Positions 26,050 to 34,247 of a stretch of DNA of 64,000 bases are shown one piece after another (the stretch's first letter is position 1; every line of letters begins with the position of its first letter). The stretch comes from Nocardiopsis prasina DSM 43845 (GTDB taxonomy: Bacteria; Actinomycetota; Actinomycetes; Streptosporangiales; Streptosporangiaceae): NCBI RefSeq assembly GCF_000341265.1, contig NZ_ANAE01000110.1, positions 58,919-122,918 on the forward strand. The letters are read 5' to 3'. The position numbers and the translations under genes are program-made. The notes beneath the pieces are model-generated. The model made no database searches. It was given only the letters and a program-made list of their open reading frames with translations, and was not told where the DNA came from.

Positions 26050-27014
26050 TGGCCGTTCCCCTGGTGATCGACACCGACACCGCACAGGACGACTGCGTGG
26101 CCCTGCTGGTCGGGCTGCTGGACCCGGTGGCGGACCTGCGGGCGGTCACGATGGTGGCCGGGAACGTGGGGTTCGACCAGCAGGTCCGCAACGCCTTCAT
26201 GACGCTGAACGTCGCGGGCGGGCGCTCCGACGTGCCCGTGTACCTGGGCTGTCGGCGTCCGCTGGTGCGTGAGTGGGTGAGCGCCGAGAACGTGCACGGG
26301 GACGGGTCCGGCGGGCTCTCGATGGACCAGGACGGGCTGGAGCCCCGGGGCGAGCACGCCGTGGACGCCCTGGTGCGCATGGCCGCCGAGAACCCCGGTG
26401 AGCTGTCGATCGTGGCGATCGGGCCGCTCACCAACATCGCGGCCGCGGTGGTCCGGGACCCCGACTTCGCGGGCAACGTGAAGTCCCTGTACGTCATGGG
26501 CGGGTCCAACAACGGCCGGGGCAACATCACGGCCGCCGCCGAGTTCAACTTCTATGTGGACCCCGAGGCCGCCAAGGCGGTGTTCGCCGCCGGGTTCGAC
26601 GTCACTGTGGTGCCCTGGGACCCGCTCACGCTGCGGCAGGCGGTGTTCGGGCAGGACCGGCTGGACCGCATCGCCGGGCTGGACACGCCCCTGTCCCGGT
26701 TCTTCACGACGATCTGCGCCGCCACCCTGGACTTCGACCGCAGGGTGGGCATCGACGGCACCACCCATCCGGACTCGCTGACCGCGGCCGTGCTCCTCCA
26801 CCCGGAACTGGTGCTCGCGGCCTCTCCGTACCACGTGGACGTGGAGACCGCCGGAGAGCTCACCCGCGGCTACTCGGCGATGTCCTGGGGCGTCCACGGG
26901 CTGGAGCCCAACGCGCGGGTCATCGAGGAGATCGACGCGGACGGCTTCTTCGAGTACCTCCTGTCCCTGCTGTCCCGCGAGACCCTGCCGCCGAGGGTGA
27001 TCACCGGTCGGTGA
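26049..27014 (+). CDS. inosine-uridine preferring nucleoside hydrolase
   Basis: 321 aa. It hydrolyses the N-glycosidic bond of ribonucleosides to base and ribose. The Ca2+-binding family signature is intact at the N-terminus: VIDTDTAQDDCVALL (DxDxxxDD). The central IVAIGPLTNIAAA and VMGGSNNGRGN loops and a C-terminal DPLT/HPDS region are also typical. It is translationally coupled to pstB (TGATG overlap) and therefore belongs to the phosphate-starvation operon, a placement I do not know from model actinomycetes. The 3' ends of this gene and the convergent thioesterase overlap by 14 bp. Confidence 0.9.
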   Translation: MAVPLVIDTDTAQDDCVALLVGLLDPVADLRAVTMVAGNVGFDQQVRNAFMTLNVAGGRSDVPVYLGCRRPLVREWVSAENVHGDGSGGLSMDQDGLEPRGEHAVDALVRMAAENPGELSIVAIGPLTNIAAAVVRDPDFAGNVKSLYVMGGSNNGRGNITAAAEFNFYVDPEAAKAVFAAGFDVTVVPWDPLTLRQAVFGQDRLDRIAGLDTPLSRFFTTICAATLDFDRRVGIDGTTHPDSLTAAVLLHPELVLAASPYHVDVETAGELTRGYSAMSWGVHGLEPNARVIEEIDADGFFEYLLSLLSRETLPPRVITGR

Positions 27015-27420
27015 GGGCGATGGTGCCCTGCGCGGCCGCCACGGTCCTCTCGGAACCCTCGTCGTCGACCATCACGAGGTCGCAGCGGCACACCGCACGG
27101 CGGCGGGTGGACTCCACCACGTGGGCGCGGGCGCTGAGCAGGCGTCCCCGGGCGGGCCGCAGGTACTCGACGGAGAACCCGCTCGTGAGCACCGAGGCGC
27201 CGAGCACGGTGCCGCCCGCGAAGGTCAGCGCGTTGTCCGCCGCGTAGGCGAGCACCCCGCCGTGCAGGAAACCGTTCTGCTGGCGGAGCTCGTCGCGGAC
27301 GTCGACCTCCAGGACGGCCCTGCCGGGCTCGAAGACGGCGATCCGGGCCCCGACCAGCTGGCTGAAGGGCTGGGCGGCCAGGACGCGGTTGGCGAGCTCC
27401 GGGGTGATCTCCTCGGCCAT
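27001..27420 (-). CDS. PaaI/YigI-type hotdog-fold thioesterase
   Basis: 139 aa single hotdog domain. The catalytic region QQNGFLHGGVLAYAADNAL contains the HGG motif and the central helix. VEYLRPARGRLLSARAHVV is the following strand pair. It probably hydrolyses an acyl-CoA thioester; the substrate is unknown. The start at 27420 has AGGAAGG 8 nt upstream. It lies downstream of the GreA-like gene on the same strand, separated from it by a hairpin. Confidence 0.85.
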   Translation of the reverse strand: MAEEITPELANRVLAAQPFSQLVGARIAVFEPGRAVLEVDVRDELRQQNGFLHGGVLAYAADNALTFAGGTVLGASVLTSGFSVEYLRPARGRLLSARAHVVESTRRRAVCRCDLVMVDDEGSERTVAAAQGTIALTDR

Positions 27421-27461
27421 GGGCTTCCTTCCTGAGGCGGGTACCGCCACCCTAGGGCCAC

Positions 27462-27507
27462 GTCCGGGGGCGGGGCCGATCCCGATGTGAGCGACCCCGC
27501 CCCGGAC
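27462..27507 (-). terminator. probable terminator behind the GreA-like gene
   Basis: GTCCGGGGGCGGGG (27462-27475) and CCCCGCCCCGGAC (27495-27507) pair along their length with a single bulged G. The hairpin abuts the stop codon of the gene at 27508 on the minus strand. Confidence 0.5.
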
Positions 27508-27960
27508 TCAGGGAACCTCGACGGCCTCCGAGCCGTAGGGAACGGCGCGCACCAGACTCACCCTGAGTGTCCGCCCGTTGGGTGCCGTGTAGGTGCGCTC
27601 CTCCCCCTGCTCGGCGCCGAGGATGGCCTGTCCCAGGGGCGACTCCGTCGAGCACACCGGCATGCCGTCGGAGTCCGCGCGGTCGCGCACCCCCAGCAGG
27701 AAGGTCTCCGGGTCGGGGTCGTCGCCGTAGCGGACGGTGACGACCATGCCGGGCTCGGCGATGCCGTCGTCCGGAGGGGCCTCGCCGATGACCGCGTCCC
27801 TGAGGATCTCCTGGATGCGGTTGACACGGGTCTCACGGGCGTCCTTGTCCTCGATGAGGGGGAAGCCCCCGGTTCCGGGAGCGGACGTGCCGGTGAGGAC
27901 CGCCAGTTCGGCGGTGAGGCGTTGGTGGGTGCCCGGGGTCAGCCAGGTGCGGTTCGTCAT
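27508..27960 (-). CDS. GreA/GreB-family transcription elongation factor-like protein
   Basis: 150 aa. Residues about 1-65 form a helical, partly coiled-coil region (WLTPGTHQRLTAELAVL, RVNRIQEILRDAV). The C-terminal FKBP-like domain has MVVTVRYGDD and the typical TESPLGQAILGAEQGEERTY. The coiled coil is shorter than in classical GreA, and its tip lacks an obvious pair of acidic residues, so transcript-cleavage activity is uncertain. It may be an RNA-polymerase secondary-channel regulator rather than a true cleavage factor. Confidence 0.82.
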   Translation of the reverse strand: MTNRTWLTPGTHQRLTAELAVLTGTSAPGTGGFPLIEDKDARETRVNRIQEILRDAVIGEAPPDDGIAEPGMVVTVRYGDDPDPETFLLGVRDRADSDGMPVCSTESPLGQAILGAEQGEERTYTAPNGRTLRVSLVRAVPYGSEAVEVP

Positions 27961-27979
27961 GGGGTCTCCTTGTACGAAG

Positions 27980-28006
27980 GCGCCCCGCCGGGGTTCGGCG
28001 GGGCGC
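27980..28006 (-). terminator. terminator behind the amino-acid oxidase gene
   Basis: GCGCCCCGCCG and CGGCGGGGCGC form a perfect 11-bp stem with a 5-nt loop, 34 bp beyond the stop of the oxidoreductase at 28040 on the minus strand. Confidence 0.7.
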
Positions 28007-28039
28007 GGACGGGACCTGCTGGGTTTCGTCGAACGAACC

Positions 28040-29299
28040 TCAGCGGGTGGGGTCGAAGGGGCGCAGTGCCGGGGACGGTGCGCCGGTGGCGACCGTGCGC
28101 GCCAGGAGGCGCCCGGTGACGGGCCCGTGGGTGAGCCCCCACATGCCGTGCCCGCCCGCCACGTAGAGCCCCGGCACGTCGGTCCGCCCGATCAGGGGCA
28201 GGCCGTCCGAGGTGACCGGTCTGGAGCCCACCCACTCGTCGGTGCGCTTGTTCAGGTCGACCCCGTCCAGGTAGGGCGCGGCCGACTCGGTGATCGCCCG
28301 GACCCGCTCCGCGCGGAAGGGTGCGTCGATGGCGCGGAACTCCATGGTTCCGGCCACGCGCAGCCCCTCACCGTGCGGCGTGCAGGCCACCCGGACCTCG
28401 GGCAGGTAGACCGGGCCGGGGACGATGCGCTCCGTGGGGACCATGAAGCTGTAGCCGCGTCCGGCGCGCAGCGGCACGTTGACGCCCCACGGCCGGGACT
28501 GTCGGCCCAGCCACGCCCCCGTGGCCACCACGACCGCGTCGCCGGTCTCGGTCTCGCCGTGCGCGGAGTGCAGCCGGAACCCGCCGTCGCGGGCGGCCTC
28601 CACCTTGGTGACGCGGAACTCCTCGACCACGCTCCCGCCGCGTTCGCGCACGGAGTCCGCGAGCGCGTGGGTGTACACCCCGGGGTTGACGTACCGCTGC
28701 CCGTCGATGCGCACGCCCGCCCGCACCTGTTTGGAGGCGAGCGGGACACCCGCGCGGGCGGCCTCGCCCTCGAGCGCCGAGTAGGTCAGCGGCAGACCGG
28801 CGTCGCGGGCGGTGTCCAGCTCCATGAGCAGCCGGGCGGCGTGCTTCCTGGAGGTGAACAGCGCGGTGATCGGGGATGACTCGACCTTCGCGGACACGCC
28901 TCCCTCGGCGAGCTCCTCGAAGGCGTCCAGGCAGGCGGAGCTGAGCGGCACGTTGCCGCGCAGCGCCCGCTCCCAGGTCCGCTGACCGCTGTTCAGGACG
29001 AACGAGGCCAGGAAGTGCAGGAGTCCGGTGTCCGTGGTGGGCGGGACGGACAGCGGGGCCCGCGGGTCGAACAGGGCCTTCAGGCCGTTGCCGAGCACAC
29101 CCGGCTCGTTGAGCGGGATGGCCAGACCGGGCGAGATCCAGCCCGCGTTGCCCCAGGACGAACCCGAGGCCACCGTGTCGCGTTCGACCACGGTGACGCC
29201 GACCCCGTACTTCTGGAGGAACCAGGCGGTCGAGAGACCGACGATCCCGGCCCCGACGACGATGACGGTACGCGGTGCGCCCGCGCCCTTCCCGGACAT
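28040..29299 (-). CDS. FAD-dependent D-amino-acid dehydrogenase-like oxidoreductase (DadA family)
   Basis: 419 aa DAO-superfamily flavoprotein. The N-terminal FAD-binding strand is TVIVVGAGIVGLSTAWFLQ (GxGxxG), followed by VVERDTVASGSSWGNAGWISP and a C-terminal SDGLPLIGRTDVPGLYVAGGHGMWGLTHGP. These are typical of DadA small-subunit-like enzymes that oxidise D-amino acids, feeding electrons to the membrane. The start at 29299 has AGGAG about 10 nt upstream. It diverges from a PucR-family regulator, and the 163-bp interval holds two palindromes, so substrate-responsive control is likely. Proline or hydroxyproline substrates are alternatives. Confidence 0.85.
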   Translation of the reverse strand: MSGKGAGAPRTVIVVGAGIVGLSTAWFLQKYGVGVTVVERDTVASGSSWGNAGWISPGLAIPLNEPGVLGNGLKALFDPRAPLSVPPTTDTGLLHFLASFVLNSGQRTWERALRGNVPLSSACLDAFEELAEGGVSAKVESSPITALFTSRKHAARLLMELDTARDAGLPLTYSALEGEAARAGVPLASKQVRAGVRIDGQRYVNPGVYTHALADSVRERGGSVVEEFRVTKVEAARDGGFRLHSAHGETETGDAVVVATGAWLGRQSRPWGVNVPLRAGRGYSFMVPTERIVPGPVYLPEVRVACTPHGEGLRVAGTMEFRAIDAPFRAERVRAITESAAPYLDGVDLNKRTDEWVGSRPVTSDGLPLIGRTDVPGLYVAGGHGMWGLTHGPVTGRLLARTVATGAPSPALRPFDPTR

Positions 29300-29380
29300 G
29301 GCGAGTTCTCCTGTGCATGCTGGACGGCGGGTGCGGTGCCGCACCCGACCAGAGTCTCTCCCGTAAGCGCACGGCATCCT

Positions 29381-29397
29381 TTGTCCGCGCCGGACAA
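29381..29397. promoter_or_regulatory. candidate operator palindrome 1 between oxidase and PucR genes
   Basis: TTGTCCG-CGC-CGGACAA is a perfect 7-bp inverted repeat with a 3-nt centre. It lies about 80 bp upstream of the oxidoreductase and 66 bp upstream of the PucR-family regulator, a position suited to control of either promoter. Confidence 0.5.
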
Positions 29398-29406
29398 TCT
29401 CGGCGT

Positions 29407-29438
29407 ACGCTCATGTGGAGATCACACAACGTGAGCGT
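29407..29438. promoter_or_regulatory. candidate operator palindrome 2 (nested inverted repeat)
   Basis: Outer arms ACGCTCA and TGAGCGT (29407-29413 and 29432-29438) are perfect, with inner arms TGTG and CACA (29414-29417 and 29425-29428). The element ends 24 bp before the PucR-family start, overlapping its probable promoter, which suggests autoregulation. Confidence 0.5.
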
Positions 29439-29462
29439 TCCACGTCCAAGGGAGTGGCTTCG

Positions 29463-31013
29463 ATGGTGTTGCTGGACCGGCTGGTCACCATCCTCGGCAC
29501 GTACGGAACCCGGCTGGTCGGCCCACGTCCCGCCCCGGACACGGTGCTGCGCGGGGTCGCGGTGCACGACCCGGCCGACCCCGGCCCTGAGGAGGCCGAC
29601 GTCCTGCTCGCTGTGGGCGTCCAGGACCCGCTCCACGCGGTCGAGCTGGCCGAGCGCTCCCGGTCCCTGGCCGTGGTGGTGCGGATCGTGCGAGAGGGCG
29701 GGGTGGACCCGCACGGCGAGGCTGCCGCCCGGGCCGGGGACCAGGGGATCGCCCTGCTCACGGTGGACCCCTCGGTGTCCTGGGGCCAGGTCGCCGGGGT
29801 GGTCTACGGGCTGGTGCTGGAGGGCGGGGAGACCGAGGCGGGCAGAGGCCCCGCCGACCTCCCCGCGCTCGCGGACACGATCGCCGCGCGGGTCGGCGGG
29901 CCCGTGACCATCGAGGACCCCCGTCTGCGCGTCCTCGCGTACTCGAACCGCCAGTCAGAGGCCGACCAGGCCCGCTGGGACACCATCCTGGGGCGCGGGG
30001 TCCCCGAGGCGCTCCAGCGCCATCTGGAGGCCACCGGGGTCGTCGCACACCTGGCCTCGTCCGCCGACCCCGTGTACCTTCCGCCGGAGCCGGGTCTCGG
30101 GCTGGGCGGCCGCACGGCGGTGGCGGTCCGCGTGGGTCGGGAGTTCCTGGGGTCGCTCTGGGCTGCCTGTGCGGACCCGCTGGACGCCGAGCGCTCGGCC
30201 CTGCTGGCCGAGGGAGCCCGCACGGTGGCGCTGCACCTGCTGCGCACGAGGGTCAGCGCGGACCTGGAACGCCAGGTGGAGTCGGATCTGGTGAGTCGTC
30301 TGATGGAGGGCGCGATGGACCCCACCGAGGCCGCCGGGCGCCTGGGGCTGGCCGCCGCCCCGCACCGGGTGGTCGCCCTCCAGGCGCACACGCCCGACGA
30401 ACGCCACTCCGCCACCCTCATGACCTTCGAACGGGCCACCACCGGTTTCGGCTGGTCACGCCAGGGGCGGAGCACGGTGTTCGGGAGCACCGTCTACACG
30501 GTCCTGCCCTGCGGGGACGACCCCGCACCGGCCCGCGCGTGGGTCTCGGAGACCACCCGCGGTCTGCCGGCGCACGTGGTGGTGAACGCGGGGATCGGCG
30601 CCCCCGCGGACCTCGCCGGTCTGGCCGCGAGCCGCAGGGAGGCGGACGAGAGCCTCACCCTGCACGCGGCCCGGCCCGAGGGAGCGGCGGTGGCCTACGA
30701 CGAGTCGTGGGGCGACGTGCTCATCCACCGCCTGCGCATGGCCTCGGCGTCGGGCCGCCGCCCCGCAGACGGCCCGGTGGCCGTCCTGACCCGGCACGAC
30801 GCCGAGCACGGCACGGACCACGCCCGCACCCTGCGCGCATGGCTGCGGGCCCAGGGCGACCCCGCGGCGGCGGCCGAAGAGCTGGGGGTGCATCCCAACA
30901 CCGTCCGGCACCGGATGCGGAGGATGGCCGAGGTGACGCCGCTCGGCCTGGACCAGCCCGGCATGCGGCTGGCCCTGGCCATCGCGCTGGAGGCCTACGC
31001 GCCCGGGGGGTGA
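29463..31013 (+). CDS. PucR-family transcriptional regulator
   Basis: 516 aa. The N-terminal PucR sensor-like domain covers about residues 20-150 (LLAVGVQDPLHAVELAERS), and a GAF/GGDEF-like middle region follows. The C-terminal HTH_30 domain is AWLRAQGDPAAAAEELGVHPNTVRHRMRRM near residue 465. The start at 29463 has GGGAG upstream; the frame is open to 29415 but crosses the palindrome. PucR-type proteins usually activate amine, purine or amino-acid catabolism; the divergent D-amino-acid-dehydrogenase-like gene is the obvious target. Confidence 0.9.
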   Translation: MVLLDRLVTILGTYGTRLVGPRPAPDTVLRGVAVHDPADPGPEEADVLLAVGVQDPLHAVELAERSRSLAVVVRIVREGGVDPHGEAAARAGDQGIALLTVDPSVSWGQVAGVVYGLVLEGGETEAGRGPADLPALADTIAARVGGPVTIEDPRLRVLAYSNRQSEADQARWDTILGRGVPEALQRHLEATGVVAHLASSADPVYLPPEPGLGLGGRTAVAVRVGREFLGSLWAACADPLDAERSALLAEGARTVALHLLRTRVSADLERQVESDLVSRLMEGAMDPTEAAGRLGLAAAPHRVVALQAHTPDERHSATLMTFERATTGFGWSRQGRSTVFGSTVYTVLPCGDDPAPARAWVSETTRGLPAHVVVNAGIGAPADLAGLAASRREADESLTLHAARPEGAAVAYDESWGDVLIHRLRMASASGRRPADGPVAVLTRHDAEHGTDHARTLRAWLRAQGDPAAAAEELGVHPNTVRHRMRRMAEVTPLGLDQPGMRLALAIALEAYAPGG

Positions 31014-31037
31014 GGCGCGGGGCCCGCCCAGACCCGG

Positions 31038-31655
31038 CTACCCGTTCTTCACCACGATGGTCTCCACCGTGTTGGCGACGTGTTCGAAGGCGTCGGCGGC
31101 GGTCTCCAGCTCCTCGATGACGTCCTTGAGCTTGAGCACGGTCAGGGCGTCGTACTCGCCGCTGAAGAGCTTCGCCAGCAGCTTGCGGTAGATGCGGTCG
31201 GCCTGGTTCTCCAGCTGGTTGATCTCGATCCAGTAGCGGGTGAGGTCCCGCATACTCCGCAGACGGGGCATGGCCTCGGCGGTGAGCTCGGCGGCCCGCT
31301 CCAGCACCTCGATCTGGTCGATGATGCCCTTGGGCAGCTGTTCCAGCCCGTACAGGTTGATGAGGTCGACGGCCGCCTCCATCGAGTCGATGACGTCGTC
31401 CAGGTTGGAGGCCAGGCGGTAGATGTCCTCACGGTGCAGGGGAGGCGCCGAGCTCTTGTTGAGTCGGCGCATGATCGCGTGGGTGGCGTCGTCACCGGCG
31501 TGCTCACAAGCACGCATCTTCTCGGTGATGGCCTCCCTGTCGGCCCCGTCGCTCATCAGCTCCACCAGCAGGCGGGCTCCGATGACCAGGTTGTTCGCCG
31601 AGTCGGTGAACAGCTCGTAGTAACTGTCATCACGCGGGCGCAAGCGCAGGCGCAC
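31038..31655 (-). CDS. DUF47-family (PhoU-like) Pit-transporter accessory protein
   Basis: 205 aa all-helical protein of the TIGR00153/DUF47 family, related to PhoU: SYYELFTDSANNLVIGARLL, then MRACEHAGDDATHAIMRRLN (metal-binding E and D residues) and SNLDDVIDSMEAAVDL. The GTG start at 31655 has GGGAG 8 nt upstream. In most actinomycetes this gene is followed by a pit low-affinity phosphate transporter; here the next gene downstream is the convergent PucR regulator, 24 bp away. It may act on a Pit encoded elsewhere. It lies 5 kb from the pst operon. Confidence 0.9.
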   Translation of the reverse strand: MRLRLRPRDDSYYELFTDSANNLVIGARLLVELMSDGADREAITEKMRACEHAGDDATHAIMRRLNKSSAPPLHREDIYRLASNLDDVIDSMEAAVDLINLYGLEQLPKGIIDQIEVLERAAELTAEAMPRLRSMRDLTRYWIEINQLENQADRIYRKLLAKLFSGEYDALTVLKLKDVIEELETAADAFEHVANTVETIVVKNG

Positions 31656-32109
31656 GTCGTTCTCCCGATGGTGCGGTGGTCTTCCTTGGTGGATGTTAAG
31701 GGCGCTGACCAGCTGCTTCAGCGCGACAGTGCGGGATACCGCACGTCCGGACCCCGGTCGGGGGAGGCGGGTCCGGGTATGGTCACCCCTCGTTCGTCTG
31801 TCTGTGTCGACGCGTGGATCGCCATCTGCGCGGGTCCCCTCGCAATCCTCCCAATCTCGGACGACACCGGGACGGTTCGGGACGCTACCGTGTCCCGCTC
31901 CCCCCTGGCCAGCGGGGCGTTGAGACACGAATCACTCGATCGTCCGAAGACCGGCGGACAGTTCCTGCTGAAACCCCCGATATCCACCATCGGTCCATTG
32001 ACCCGTAATAACAAGCACCCCTCGCGTCCACCTTCCTCACTCTCCGGGCGCCAGGGCCGTGACCTCGGCGAACCCGCTTCCGTCGTCGGCCCCGCCTAGG
32101 ATCTCGTGC
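31656..32109. other. 454-bp intergenic region
   Basis: Contains the divergent promoters of the DUF47 and SCP2-like genes. A perfect 6-4-6 inverted repeat, GTGCGG-GATA-CCGCAC, is at 31729-31744, about 75 bp upstream of the DUF47 start. No convincing PHO box and no gene are seen. Confidence 0.5.
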
Positions 32110-32574
32110 ATGCCTTCAGCCCTGACGCCGAGCGCCGCGCGCCGGTTGCGCACCGCCCTGGACGACCAGCTCTCCGCCCTGGGCGAACCCGCCTTCGCCG
32201 GCACCGACGAGGAGGCCGTCGCCGCGGCCGCGTGGGCGGTCCTGCGCGCCGAGGAGCCGCACCGTCCCGCACTGAAGGCCGCCGTCAGGTGCACTCTGGC
32301 GGTCCTGGCGGACCGGGCCCCGGGCCGCAGCCTGGAGGTGCGCGTCCCTCCGTACGGCGCGGTCCAGGTGATCGAGGGGCCCACGCACACAAGGGGGACC
32401 CCGCCGGGGGTCGTCGAGACCGACCCCCTGACGTGGCTGAGGCTGGCCGTGGGCGCGGCCGAGTGGGGCGGGGCCCTGCACGACCACGGCGTCCGCGCCA
32501 GCGGTGTGCGCTCCGACCTGTCCTCCCACCTGCCGCTGTGGCCGGAAGAGGGGGCGGGCCAGGGGTCTGTCTGA
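32110..32574 (+). CDS. sterol-carrier (SCP2)-like family protein
   Basis: 154 aa. The fold resembles SCP2-type lipid-binding domains of actinomycete 'sterol carrier family' proteins found upstream of purF: an N-terminal helix ([15 protein letters not shown]), [19 protein letters not shown], a beta strand [17 protein letters not shown], and [16 protein letters not shown]. Start 32110 has AGGAT upstream. The ligand is unknown, and the assignment rests on motif recognition and the conserved position before purF. Confidence 0.75.
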   Translation: MPSALTPSAARRLRTALDDQLSALGEPAFAGTDEEAVAAAAWAVLRAEEPHRPALKAAVRCTLAVLADRAPGRSLEVRVPPYGAVQVIEGPTHTRGTPPGVVETDPLTWLRLAVGAAEWGGALHDHGVRASGVRSDLSSHLPLWPEEGAGQGSV

Positions 32575-32612
32575 CCCCGAGGGACCACCCCGCATCGGCC
32601 AGCGGCTAAGCT

Positions 32613-34115
32613 GTGCGTGTGTCGTACTCCGACGGCCGGCTCTCCATGGACCTCGATCCGCTCGAACGCGGCCCGCAGGACGCTTGCGGCGTCTTCGGGG
32701 TCTGGGCACCCGGCGAAGAAGTCAGCAAGCTCACCTACTTCGGCCTCTACGCGCTCCAGCACCGCGGGCAGGAATCCGCGGGCATCGCCACGAGCGACGG
32801 GGAACGGATCGTCGTCTACAAGGACATGGGACTGGTCTCCCAGGTCTTCAACGAGGCGACGCTCGATTCCCTGAAGGGCCACCTCGCGATCGGCCACTGC
32901 CGTTACTCCACCACCGGTTCACCGGTGTGGGAGAACGCCCAGCCGACCTTCTACACCGCGCGTGAGGGGGGTCTGGCGCTCGGCCACAACGGCAACCTGA
33001 TCAACACCCCGGCACTGGCCGCGATGCTTCCCGACCAGCGCCGGGACGCGACCACCGACACCGAGGTGCTCACCAACCTCCTCGCGGCGCGCGCCAGGGA
33101 GGGGCTCTCCCTTGAGGACGCGGCGCTGGAGCTGCTTCCCCAGGTGCGGGGCGCCTTCTCCCTCGTCTTCATGGACGAGAACACCCTCTTCGCCGCGCGT
33201 GACCCACAGGGCATCCGCCCGTTCGTGCTGGGCCGCCTCGGCGAGAACTCCGGCTCCGGCGGGTGGGTGGTGGCCAGTGAGACCGCCGCCCTGGACATCG
33301 TGGGCGCCAAGGTGGTCCGCGAGATCGAACCCGGCGAACTCCTGGTGATCGACGGCGACGGGGTCCGTTCCAGCCGCTTCGCCCCGGCCAAGCGCAAGGG
33401 CTGCCTGTTCGAGTACGTCTACCTCGCCCGCCCGGACACCACCATCAACGGGCGCAACGTGAACTCCACCCGGGTGGAGGTGGGCCGCCGCCTGGCGAAG
33501 GAGCACCCGGTCGAGGCCGACCTCGTGATCCCGGTCCCGGAGTCCGGCACGCCCGCCGCGGTGGGTTACGCGGAGGCGAGCGGCATCCCGTTCGCCCAGG
33601 GCCTGGTGAAGAACTCCTACGTGGGGCGCACGTTCATCCAGCCCAGCCAGACCCTGCGCCAGCTGGGCATCCGGCTCAAGCTGAACCCGCTGCGGGAGGT
33701 CATCGAGGGCCGTCGCCTGGTGGTCGTGGACGACTCGATCGTGCGCGGCAACACCCAGCGGGCTCTGGTCCGGATGCTGCGCGACGCGGGCGCCGCCGAG
33801 GTGCACGTGCGCATCTCCAGCCCGCCCGTGCTCTGGCCCTGCTACTACGGCATCGACTTCGCCACCCGCGCCGAGCTCATCGCCGCGAACCTGTCGGTGG
33901 AGGAGATCGCCGAGTCGGTCAACGCGGACTCGCTGGCCTACGTGGACCTGGAGGAGCTCATCGCCGCCTCCGAGCAGCCCAAGGACCAGCTGTGCCGGGC
34001 CTGTTTCGACGGGGTCTACCCGTTGGAGGTCGACTCCGACGCCCAGGGCAAGTACCTGTTGGAGAAGGCCTGCGGCACCCCCGAGGGCTCCACTCTGGCC
34101 ACCAGCCACAAGTAA
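32613..34115 (+). CDS. purF: amidophosphoribosyltransferase
   Basis: 500 aa. First committed step of purine synthesis (PRPP plus glutamine to phosphoribosylamine). The N-terminal nucleophile Cys is in GPQDACGVFGVW, so a propeptide of about 24 residues is removed. The glutaminase region has LYALQHRGQESAG and GHCRYSTTGSP; the PRTase motif is VVVDDSIVRGNTQ; C-terminal cysteines (LCRACFDG) suit a 4Fe-4S cluster. Start uncertain: GTG 32613, GTG 32619 or ATG 32646. A TAAGCT element lies directly before the first GTG, so the message may be leaderless. Confidence 0.96.
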   Translation: MRVSYSDGRLSMDLDPLERGPQDACGVFGVWAPGEEVSKLTYFGLYALQHRGQESAGIATSDGERIVVYKDMGLVSQVFNEATLDSLKGHLAIGHCRYSTTGSPVWENAQPTFYTAREGGLALGHNGNLINTPALAAMLPDQRRDATTDTEVLTNLLAARAREGLSLEDAALELLPQVRGAFSLVFMDENTLFAARDPQGIRPFVLGRLGENSGSGGWVVASETAALDIVGAKVVREIEPGELLVIDGDGVRSSRFAPAKRKGCLFEYVYLARPDTTINGRNVNSTRVEVGRRLAKEHPVEADLVIPVPESGTPAAVGYAEASGIPFAQGLVKNSYVGRTFIQPSQTLRQLGIRLKLNPLREVIEGRRLVVVDDSIVRGNTQRALVRMLRDAGAAEVHVRISSPPVLWPCYYGIDFATRAELIAANLSVEEIAESVNADSLAYVDLEELIAASEQPKDQLCRACFDGVYPLEVDSDAQGKYLLEKACGTPEGSTLATSHK

Positions 34116-34247
34116 CGCGCGCGGCGGGCCACGGCTCGCCGCGTCCGGCGGGACCACCCTTCCGGATCCTCCGGCGTGCCCTGGGACGGGGCCCGGAGGC
34201 TCGCACAGCAGCGAACACCGCACACACCGAACACGAGGAGAACTCGC

